NCBI RefSeq assembly: GCF_016862175.1
Contig: NZ_BOML01000002.1
Coordinates: forward strand, 183,110-247,109
Direction of reading: 5' to 3'
DNA length: 64,000 bases
Source: Paractinoplanes durhamensis
GTDB taxonomy: Bacteria > Actinomycetota > Actinomycetes > Mycobacteriales > Micromonosporaceae
Shown: one piece after another, positions 30,139 to 36,877 of the stretch
How positions within the stretch are numbered: position 1 is the first letter of the stretch
Layout: each line of letters begins with the position of its first letter
Position numbers and translations under genes: made by a program
Notes under the pieces: model-generated
What the model saw: only the letters and a program-made list of their open reading frames with translations
What the model was told of the DNA's origin: nothing
Database searches by the model: none

Positions 30139-30903
30139 TCACAGCGGCGTTACGTACGCACCCGTGATGCCGCCGTCGACGACGAACTGCGATGCGGTCA
30201 TGAACGAAGCGTCGTCGCTGGCCAGGAACGCCACCGCGGCCGCGATCTCATCGGGCTCGGCGAACCGGCCCATCGGGACGTGCACGAGCCGGCGGGCGGC
30301 CCGCTCCGGATCCTTCGCGAAAAGCTCCATGAGCAGCGGCGTAGCCACCGGTCCGGGGCAGAGCGCGTTGATCCGGATGCCTTCGCGGGCGAACTGCACG
30401 CCCAGCTCCCGGGTCATCGCGAGCACCCCGCCCTTGCTCGCCGTGTAGGCGATCTGCGAGGTGGCCGCGCCGAGCAGGGCCACGAACGATGCGGTGTTGA
30501 TGATCGAGCCCTTGCCCTGCCGCTGCATGTGCGGGATCGCGTACTTGCAGCAGAAGAAGACGCTCGTCGTGTTGACCCTGAGCACCCGCTCCCACGCGTC
30601 GATGCCGGTGACCAGGATCGAGTCGTCGTCGGGCGGCGAGATGCCGGCGTTGTTGAAGGCGATGTCGACCCGGCCGTACCGCTCGGCGACCCCGTCGAAC
30701 AACGCCTTGACCTGCTCCTCGTCGCTGACGTCGCAGGCCACGAACTCGCCGCCGGTCTCGTCGGCGGCGGCCTTGCCGGCGTCGGCCGAGATGTCCACGG
30801 CGATGACCTTGGCGCCCTCGGCCGCGAACCGCCGGGCGGTGGCCAGCCCGATCCCACTGCCGGCGCCGGTGATCACGGCGACCCGGTCCTGCAAACGCTC
30901 CAC
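30139..30903 (-). CDS. short-chain dehydrogenase/reductase (SDR)
   Basis: A 254-residue classical SDR: cofactor loop GAGSGIGLATARRFA, DI in VDISADAG (Asp suggests NAD+ preference), NNAGISPP, and the catalytic YTASKGG with Ser upstream (INTASFVAL). It is 12 bases downstream of the aldehyde dehydrogenase stop and clearly co-transcribed. In this cluster a likely job is oxidation of a hydroxyl group on a gamma-glutamylated intermediate, which would supply the aldehyde dehydrogenase; that is inference from context. Confidence 0.93.
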   Translation of the reverse strand: MERLQDRVAVITGAGSGIGLATARRFAAEGAKVIAVDISADAGKAAADETGGEFVACDVSDEEQVKALFDGVAERYGRVDIAFNNAGISPPDDDSILVTGIDAWERVLRVNTTSVFFCCKYAIPHMQRQGKGSIINTASFVALLGAATSQIAYTASKGGVLAMTRELGVQFAREGIRINALCPGPVATPLLMELFAKDPERAARRLVHVPMGRFAEPDEIAAAVAFLASDDASFMTASQFVVDGGITGAYVTPL

Positions 30904-30915
30904 GTAGCGGCCCTT

Positions 30916-32274
30916 CTAGGAATCTGTCGAGAGGAAGACGTTCTTCACGTCGGTGAAGCCGAGCAACGCGTCCGGGCCGAGCTCGCGGCCGAGGCCGGAC
31001 TGCTTCATGCCGCCGAACGGCGTCCAGTAGCGCACCGACGAGTGACTGTTGACGCTGAGCGCGCCGGTCTCCACGGCCCGGGAGACGCGCAGCGCCCGGC
31101 CCAGGTCGCGGGTCCAGATCGAGCCGGACAGGCCGTACTCGGTGTCGTTGGCGAGGCGGACCGCGTCCTCCTCGTCCTTGAACGGCAGCACCGACAGCAC
31201 CGGGCCGAAGACCTCCTCGCGCCAGTGCCGGTCGGCGGCGCCGTGGGCCAGCAGCACGGTCGGCGGGAACCACCAGCCGTCGCCCTCGGGCGCGCTCCCC
31301 CGGAAGGCCACGTCGGCGCCGTCCACATAGGAGGCGACGGTGTCCCGGTGCCCCGCGGAGATCAGCGGGCCCATCTCGGCGGTCGCGTCGGCCGGGTCGA
31401 ACACCCGGAAGGACTTGACCGCCGGTTCGAGCAGGGCCAGAAACCTGTCGTAGACCGACTCCTGGACCAGCAGCCGGGAACGGGCGCAGCAGTCCTGGCC
31501 GGCGTTGTCGAAGACCGACGAGGGCGCGGACGCCGCCGCCTTCTCCAGGTCGGCGTCGGCGAAGACGACGTTGGCGCTCTTGCCGCCCAGCTCCAGGGTC
31601 ACCCGCTTCACCTGGTCGGCACAGCCCGCCATGATCGACTTGCCGACGTCGGTGGAGCCGGTGAAGCAGACCTTGCGCACCGCCGGGTGGGTGACGAACC
31701 GCTGGCCGACGATCGAGCCCTTGCCCGGGACGATCTGGAAGACGCCCTCCGGCAAGCCCGCTTCGAGGGCCAGCTCGCCGAGCCGGATCGCGGTGAGCGG
31801 GGTCAGCTCGGCCGGTTTGAGCACGACCACGTTGCCGGCCGCGAGCGCCGGGGCGAACCCCCAACCGGCGATCGGCATCGGGAAGTTCCACGGCACGATG
31901 ATGCCGACCACGCCGAGCGGCTCGTGGAAGGTGACGTCGAGCCCGCCCGCGACCGGGATCTGCTTGCCGATCAGCCGCTCCGGCGCGCCGGCGTAGTAGT
32001 TGAGGACGTCCCGGACGTTGCCCGCCTCCCAGCGCGCATTGCCGATGGTGTGTCCCGCGTTGCGTACCTCAAGATTCGCAAGTTCGTCGATGTGCTCGTC
32101 CACCACCGCCGCGAAGCGGCGCAGCAGCCGGGCCCGCTCGCCGGGCGCGACCGCACGCCAGCCCGGAAACGCGCGTCGAGCACGCTCGATGGCCGCATCG
32201 GTTTCCGCCAGGCCCAGCGAAGGGACGCTGGTCAATACGGTTCCGGTGGACGGGTTGATCACGTCAGTTGTCAC
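30916..32274 (-). CDS. NAD(P)-dependent aldehyde dehydrogenase
   Basis: A 452-residue ALDH-superfamily enzyme: PWNFPMPIAGW, GSTDVGKSI, the general-base Glu in LELGGKSANVVF, the nucleophilic Cys in NAGQDCCARSRL, and the EVFGPVLSVLPF signature. Similar to gamma-aminobutyraldehyde, betaine-aldehyde or PuuC-type dehydrogenases. I choose the GTG at 32274 (VTTDVINPST) because GGGAGG lies five bases upstream; the longer frame has none. It sits between the ligase and SDR genes and should oxidise the aldehyde of the gamma-glutamylated intermediate. Confidence 0.94.
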   Translation of the reverse strand: MTTDVINPSTGTVLTSVPSLGLAETDAAIERARRAFPGWRAVAPGERARLLRRFAAVVDEHIDELANLEVRNAGHTIGNARWEAGNVRDVLNYYAGAPERLIGKQIPVAGGLDVTFHEPLGVVGIIVPWNFPMPIAGWGFAPALAAGNVVVLKPAELTPLTAIRLGELALEAGLPEGVFQIVPGKGSIVGQRFVTHPAVRKVCFTGSTDVGKSIMAGCADQVKRVTLELGGKSANVVFADADLEKAAASAPSSVFDNAGQDCCARSRLLVQESVYDRFLALLEPAVKSFRVFDPADATAEMGPLISAGHRDTVASYVDGADVAFRGSAPEGDGWWFPPTVLLAHGAADRHWREEVFGPVLSVLPFKDEEDAVRLANDTEYGLSGSIWTRDLGRALRVSRAVETGALSVNSHSSVRYWTPFGGMKQSGLGRELGPDALLGFTDVKNVFLSTDS

Positions 32275-32311
32275 GCATACCTCCCTGGCGCGATCCTTAC
32301 ACAAGAACCTT

Positions 32312-33658
32312 TCACATCCGCTCGAACCCGCGACGGAGCTCCCAATCCGTCACCGCGGCGTCGAAGGCCGCGAGCTCGACGTGGGCCATGTTGGCGTAGT
32401 GGCCGACCACGTCGGCGCCGAACGCCGCGCGGGCGATGTCGCTACCGACCCAGAGCTCCTGAGCCTCGCGCAGGGTGGCCGGCACCCGGCCGGCGTCCGC
32501 GTCGTCGTAGGCGTTGCCGACGAACTCGGGCTCCAGCTCCAGCTCGTTCTCGATGCCGTGCACCGCCCCGGCCACCAGCGCGGCGATCGCCAGGTAGGGG
32601 TTCACGTCGCCGCCCGGCACCCGGTTCTCGATCCGCATGCCCTGGCCGTGCCCGGCCATCCGCAGCGCGCACGTCCGGTTGTCGACGCCCCAGCGCAGCG
32701 CGGTCGGCGCGAACGAGCCCGGCTGGTAGCGCTTGTACGAGTTGATGTTGGGCGCGAACAGCAGGCAGAACTCGCGCAGCGTGGCGAGCAGCCCGGCGAT
32801 CGCCCGCTCCCCGATCACGCTGAGGTGGGCCGGCCCGTCACCGAGCATCGCCGACCGGTCGTCCTCGCCGCGCAGCGAGAAGTGGATGTGGCAGGAGTTG
32901 CCCTCGCGGGCGTTCGGCTTGGCCATGAAGGTGAGCGCCATGCCCTCCTGGGCCGCGATCTCCTTGGCGCCGTTCTTGTAGATCACGTGGTTGTCGGCGG
33001 CCTTCAGCGCGTCGGCGTAGCGGAACGCGATCTCGTGCTGGCCGAAGTTGCACTCGCCCTTGGCGCTCTCCGGGGTGAGGCCGGCCCCGTACATGTCGTT
33101 GCGGATGCGGCGCAGCAGCGGCTCGACCCGGGCGGTCCCGAGCAGCGAATAGTCCACATTGTATTGATTTGCCGGGACAAGGTCGCGGTAGTTCTTCTCG
33201 AACGCCTGCTCGTAGCTGTCCTTGTAGAGGACGAACTCCAGCTCGGTGCCGGCGAACGCGGTCAGGCCGTGCGCGGCCAGCCGCTCCAACTGCCGGGCCA
33301 GGATCTGCCGGGGCGAGGCGTAGACCGGGTCGCCGCCGGTGGTGAACAGGTCGGCCAGCACCATCGCGGTGCCCGGCTGCCACGGCACCTTACGCAGGGT
33401 GCTGAAGTCGGGCCGCATCACGAAGTCGCCGTAGCCGCTCGACCAGGACGACATCTCGTAGCCGTCGACCGTGTTCATGTCGACGTCGACCGCGAGCAGG
33501 TAGTTGCACCCCTCGCTGCCGCCGCTGACCACCTCGTCCATGAAATACCGGCCGTGCAGGCGTTTGCCCTGCAAGCGGCCCTGCATGTCGGTCAGGGCCA
33601 GCAGCACGGTGTCGATGCTGCCGTTGTCGACGGCGACGTCGAGCTCCTCGAGGTCCAT
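32312..33658 (-). CDS. glutamine synthetase-like gamma-glutamyl ligase (PuuA/GlnA4-like)
   Basis: A 448-residue glutamine synthetase-fold protein with GTELEFVLYKDSYEQAF, ESAKGECNFGQHEIAF, NSCHIHFSLRG and RWGVDNRTCALRM, RIENRVPGGDVNPYLAIAAL. Its divergence from true GlnA and its neighbours (amine permease, aldehyde dehydrogenase, gamma-glutamyl hydrolases) indicate a ligase joining glutamate to an amine rather than to ammonia; homologues in Streptomyces act on polyamines (GlnA3) or ethanolamine (GlnA4). The ATG at 33658 has AGGA nine bases upstream. Substrate cannot be read from sequence alone. Confidence 0.9.
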   Translation of the reverse strand: MDLEELDVAVDNGSIDTVLLALTDMQGRLQGKRLHGRYFMDEVVSGGSEGCNYLLAVDVDMNTVDGYEMSSWSSGYGDFVMRPDFSTLRKVPWQPGTAMVLADLFTTGGDPVYASPRQILARQLERLAAHGLTAFAGTELEFVLYKDSYEQAFEKNYRDLVPANQYNVDYSLLGTARVEPLLRRIRNDMYGAGLTPESAKGECNFGQHEIAFRYADALKAADNHVIYKNGAKEIAAQEGMALTFMAKPNAREGNSCHIHFSLRGEDDRSAMLGDGPAHLSVIGERAIAGLLATLREFCLLFAPNINSYKRYQPGSFAPTALRWGVDNRTCALRMAGHGQGMRIENRVPGGDVNPYLAIAALVAGAVHGIENELELEPEFVGNAYDDADAGRVPATLREAQELWVGSDIARAAFGADVVGHYANMAHVELAAFDAAVTDWELRRGFERM

Positions 33659-33726
33659 GGCAGAAGTCCTAACGCAGTGTTGGTCGGGGGACGGGCTGAA
33701 GGCCCGTCCCCCACGGATCAACTAGA

Positions 33727-35250
33727 TCACTCGGTGGGCATGGTCTGCTCGCCGTGCGCTGCTTTTTCGATCAGGTTCTGCTTGGGGCCGGTGAACCAGT
33801 TCTTGGCGCTCGCGAACCACCAGATCGTCGCGGCGCCGACCACGACCGCCACGGCGACGATCGTGTAGTTGAAGTTGGTCGCCGTGATCGGCCCGGCCGT
33901 CGGCAGGACGAACAGCACACAGATCACGAGTACCCAGACGATCGCGATCCAGCCGATCGGCGCGCTCCATTTGCCGAGGCTCCACGGGCCGGGCTGGAAC
34001 TCCGGGTTGCGCCGGCGGAGGAACACCGGGCCGACGTACGCGATGTAGAGGCCGATCACCGCGATCGAGGTGGCCGCCAGGTAGGCGGTCGTGTTCCAGA
34101 GCGACGGCAGCACCAGGATGACCGAGAGGGTCACGCACAGCCAGATCGAGTTGGTCGGCGTGCCGGTGCGCGGGTTGACCTGCTTCCAGATCCGCGAGCC
34201 GGGCAGCGCGCCGTCCCGGGCGAAGGCGTACGACATCCGCGAGTTGGCGGTGACCGAGGCCATGCCGCAGAACCACTGCGCGACCATGCAGATGAACAGC
34301 AGGAACGTGCCGGTGTTGTGGCCGACCGCGTCGATGAAGATCTGCGCGGGCGGCAGGCCGAGCGACGTGGTCCGTTCCGCCTCGTAGTCCTGGATGGACC
34401 AGGTGATCGCGAAGAGCAGCACGAAGCCGGCGATCACCGAGACGACCACCGACAGCACGATGCCGCGCGGGGCGGCCCGGGACGCGTCGTGGGTCTCCTC
34501 GGCCACGTGCGCCGAGGCGTCGTAGCCGGTGTAGGTGTACTGCGCCATGAGCAGGCCGATCAGCACCGCGTAGACCCCGGCCCCGGCGAAGGTGAAGCCG
34601 GTGGCGTTGTGCACCTCGGTGAAGACCTCGGAGATCGGCTTGTGCTGGTCCGGGATCACCGCCAGCAGCACCACGATCACGCCCACGCCGACCAGGTGCC
34701 ACCAGGCGCTGACGTCGGAGAGGAGCCGGACCAGGCTGACGCCGAACGTGTTGAGCAGGCCGTGCACGATGATGATGACCAGGAAGATCAGGAACGTCTT
34801 CCCGGGCGTGACCTCCATGTCGAAGGTCAAGCTGAGGAAGGCGGCGGTGGTGATCGCCGCGCCGAAGTCGATGGCCGCGGTGACCGCCACCTCGCCGAGG
34901 AAGTTGAACCACCCCACGAACCAGGCCCACGCGGCCTTGTTGTTCTTGGCCAGCGCCGCCGCCCACCAGTAGAGGGCGCCCGCCGTCGGGTAGGCCGAGC
35001 AGACCTCGGCCATGGCCAGGGCCACCACGGTGACCATGATGCCGACGAAGAGCCAGCCGAGCGTGATGGCGATCGGTCCGCCGGCGGTCATGGCAATGCC
35101 GTACGACGTGATCGCGCCGGCGAGGATGGAAATGATCGAGAAGGAGACCGCGAAGTTCGAGAAGCCGGAGAGTCGGCGGTGCAATTCCTGCTGGTAGCCG
35201 AGCTGGGCGAGACGTTCTTCGTCGGTGCTGGGTGTGGGGTTGACGCTCAT
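33727..35250 (-). CDS. APC-superfamily amine/amino acid permease
   Basis: A 507-residue protein with about twelve membrane helices. The start resembles GABA/choline-type amino acid-choline transporters: RRLSGFSNFAVSFSIISILAGAITSYGIAMTAGGP, then EVCSAYPTAGALYWWAA and later GFVLLFAITWSIQDYEAE and SRMSYAFARDGALPGSRIW. It heads the gamma-glutamylation cluster, so it probably imports the amine or amino alcohol that the ligase uses. ATG start. The leader contains two GTNAC-type half sites 22 bases apart (35319-35345). Confidence 0.93.
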   Translation of the reverse strand: MSVNPTPSTDEERLAQLGYQQELHRRLSGFSNFAVSFSIISILAGAITSYGIAMTAGGPIAITLGWLFVGIMVTVVALAMAEVCSAYPTAGALYWWAAALAKNNKAAWAWFVGWFNFLGEVAVTAAIDFGAAITTAAFLSLTFDMEVTPGKTFLIFLVIIIVHGLLNTFGVSLVRLLSDVSAWWHLVGVGVIVVLLAVIPDQHKPISEVFTEVHNATGFTFAGAGVYAVLIGLLMAQYTYTGYDASAHVAEETHDASRAAPRGIVLSVVVSVIAGFVLLFAITWSIQDYEAERTTSLGLPPAQIFIDAVGHNTGTFLLFICMVAQWFCGMASVTANSRMSYAFARDGALPGSRIWKQVNPRTGTPTNSIWLCVTLSVILVLPSLWNTTAYLAATSIAVIGLYIAYVGPVFLRRRNPEFQPGPWSLGKWSAPIGWIAIVWVLVICVLFVLPTAGPITATNFNYTIVAVAVVVGAATIWWFASAKNWFTGPKQNLIEKAAHGEQTMPTE

Positions 35251-35318
35251 TGCGACTCCCTTGACCGAGGGGGCGCTGTGACCTGGGCCACCGCGTTCCG
35301 TGATGATCTCGCCGGGTT

Positions 35319-35345
35319 GTTACATGCGTCAATGATCAAAGTTAA
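35319..35345. promoter_or_regulatory. weak GlnR-box-like half sites upstream of the permease
   Basis: GTTAC and GTTAA start 22 bases apart, the spacing of the gTnAc elements in GlnR boxes, about 70-95 bases upstream of the permease start. The intervening GaAAc-type elements do not match well (CAATG), so this is a weak candidate for nitrogen regulation of the cluster. Confidence 0.25.
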
Positions 35346-35430
35346 TTGCGTTGCTCATGGGGTCGCCGGACCGCCACACTCATAGACACAACGGGCACCA
35401 CGCGAGCCCTCGGCAGGCATCGCGGAACCC

Positions 35431-35506
35431 GCAGGGGCTGTCCAGTCGCCCCTGCCCCGCGGCGGTGCGGGGCGCGGTCACCTCTCTCAGACGCGGCTCT
35501 GCCGCG
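35431..35506. repeat. three consecutive small hairpins in a gene-free stretch
   Basis: GCAGGGGC/GCCCCTGC (35431-35455, 9-base loop), CCCCGC/GCGGGG (35455-35472) and CGCGGC/GCCGCG (35492-35506, 3-base loop) follow each other between the permease promoter and the next plus-strand promoter. The stretch 35251-35578 holds no gene I can support. The hairpins may terminate antisense transcription or insulate the two divergent units. Confidence 0.5.
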
Positions 35507-35578
35507 CCCGGCGCCCGCCCCGCACCGCCGCCCCGTTCCCGCTCACCGCCATCGATCCCCTCGGGACGGTCTGACGTT

Positions 35579-35607
35579 TTGTCCGAAAAATCTACAGCCG
35601 CGATACT
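35579..35607 (+). promoter_or_regulatory. sigma70-type promoter for the small ORF/MerR unit
   Basis: -35 TTGTCC (35579-35584), 17-base spacer, -10 GATACT (35602-35607) in an AT-rich patch, about 33 bases before the GTG of the 66-residue ORF. The hexamers are close to the actinobacterial housekeeping consensus. The predicted start of transcription is near 35614. Confidence 0.45.
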
Positions 35608-35639
35608 AGAAATCGGCGCGTGTCGGGCATAGTCTTCCT

Positions 35640-35840
35640 GTGTCGGCCACGCACAGCCGGCAGAGAACTGGCACTGAACCTGAGTTGGCTAAGGAGGACG
35701 AGATACCGCAGCAACGCGAAATCGCAACGTCCCCGACCCGACAAGAGGTGATCGCAGCCGATGCTTATCACTCAGGCCGTCCGTTAGCGGCACGCAGACG
35801 GACGACCGCATGCGCCGACGACGGTCGGCACCAGAATTGA
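35640..35840 (+). CDS. putative 66-residue small protein or leader ORF
   Basis: A short frame starting GTG, downstream of a plausible promoter and ending five bases before a strong hairpin. The product is hydrophilic (TEPELAKEDEIPQQREIATS...) with an Arg-rich C-terminal half and one Cys; I do not recognise a family. A good AAGGAGG lies inside it at about 35689-35695 with no standard start at the right distance after it, only ATA in frame. It may be a real small gene, a leader peptide for the MerR gene, or a non-coding leader RNA. Confidence 0.35.
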   Translation: MSATHSRQRTGTEPELAKEDEIPQQREIATSPTRQEVIAADAYHSGRPLAARRRTTACADDGRHQN

Positions 35841-35844
35841 AAAG

Positions 35845-35875
35845 CCAGGGCCCCGGTTACCCGCCGGGGCCCTGG
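35845..35875 (+). terminator. 12-bp perfect hairpin upstream of the MerR gene
   Basis: CCAGGGCCCCGG and CCGGGGCCCTGG with a 7-base loop, directly after the small ORF stop and 39 bases before the MerR start. On the minus strand it is followed by CTTTTC. It may terminate the leader transcript, or act as an attenuator for the MerR gene. Confidence 0.6.
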
Positions 35876-35913
35876 ACTGTCCCCCCACCGGACACGACCC
35901 CCTCGGAAGGGAA

Positions 35914-36267
35914 ATGAGCACGTCCTTCGACGACGCCGACTACCCGGCGTACACGATGGGCCGCGCCGCCGACATGATCGGTGTGACCGCGGCCTTCCTG
36001 CGCAGCCTCGGCGCCGCGGGCCTGATCGAGCCCGAGCGCTCCCTCGGCGGCCACCGCCGCTACTCACGCCACCAGCTTCAACTCGCCGTTCGCGTCCGGC
36101 AGCTGCTGGACGAGGGCCTTCTGCTCGCCGCCGCCTGCCGGATCGTCACGCTCGAGGACCGGCTCGCCGCGGCCCACCGCCACATCCTCGAACTCGGCGG
36201 CGTCATCGCCCCCGGAGACGACGCCTCGCGCCCCACCACGACGTCCCGCCGCGAACCGGCGGCATAA
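35914..36267 (+). CDS. MerR-family transcriptional regulator
   Basis: A 117-residue DNA-binding protein: YPAYTMGRAADMIGVTAAFLRSLGAAGLIEPERSLGGHRRYSRHQLQLAVRVRQLLDEGL is a MerR winged helix-turn-helix, followed by a short helical dimerisation segment with no obvious metal or drug sensor domain. Proteins of this compact type are common in actinobacteria. ATG start with GGAAGGG four bases upstream. It is convergent with the TetR gene, 12 bases between stops, and has a hairpin in its leader. Confidence 0.88.
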   Translation: MSTSFDDADYPAYTMGRAADMIGVTAAFLRSLGAAGLIEPERSLGGHRRYSRHQLQLAVRVRQLLDEGLLLAAACRIVTLEDRLAAAHRHILELGGVIAPGDDASRPTTTSRREPAA

Positions 36268-36279
36268 AAGCCTGAGAAG

Positions 36280-36864
36280 TCAGCCGACCCGCCGGACGAT
36301 CGCCTTCAACGACTCCTCGACGTCCTCGATCGGCCGTTCCGGCTGGAACACCAGCCAGTCCACCGCCACGACCAGGCCGACCCCGAACAGCGCCGCCGAG
36401 GCGACCCGCACGTCCAGGTCGTCCGGCAGGTCGCCGGAGTCGACGCCGGCCTGCACCGTCTCGGCGATCACCCCGATCGCCTGCTCGCGCAGCAGGATCA
36501 GGGTCTGGTGCCACTCCCGGTTGGTCCGCCACATCTCGGACAGCAGCAGCTGGGCGAACGCCCGGTAGCGGCGGATGTATTCGAGCTGAGTGCGGATCAG
36601 CGCGCCGACCGCCTCGCGCGGCGGCAACCCCTCGACCGCCTCCCGGAAACCGGCGGTGAGCAGCTCGACGCCGTGCCGCAGCAGCTCCTCGAACAGCTCG
36701 TTCTTCGACTTGAAGTTGTAGTAGACGGTGCCCTTGGCGACGTTGGCCCGCAGCGCGATGTCGTCCACGGTGGTGGCCGAGAAGCCCTGCTCGGCGATCA
36801 GCTCGACGGCGGCCTCGTAGAGCCGCTGCTTGGTGTCCGCCCGCCGCCGGGTCCGGCCGTCCAT
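36280..36864 (-). CDS. TetR-family transcriptional regulator
   Basis: A 194-residue repressor: N-terminal helix-turn-helix TKQRLYEAAVELIAEQGFSATTVDDIALRANVAKGTVYYNFKSKNELFEELL, then an all-helical ligand domain. It is the last gene of a transcript that begins with the ABC and YhgE genes, 13 bases after YhgE. The palindrome ACTGACTGGTCAGT in the operon promoter is a likely target, so the operon would be self-repressed. Ligand unknown. Confidence 0.94.
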   Translation of the reverse strand: MDGRTRRRADTKQRLYEAAVELIAEQGFSATTVDDIALRANVAKGTVYYNFKSKNELFEELLRHGVELLTAGFREAVEGLPPREAVGALIRTQLEYIRRYRAFAQLLLSEMWRTNREWHQTLILLREQAIGVIAETVQAGVDSGDLPDDLDVRVASAALFGVGLVVAVDWLVFQPERPIEDVEESLKAIVRRVG

Positions 36865-36877
36865 CAGTCGCTTCCTC

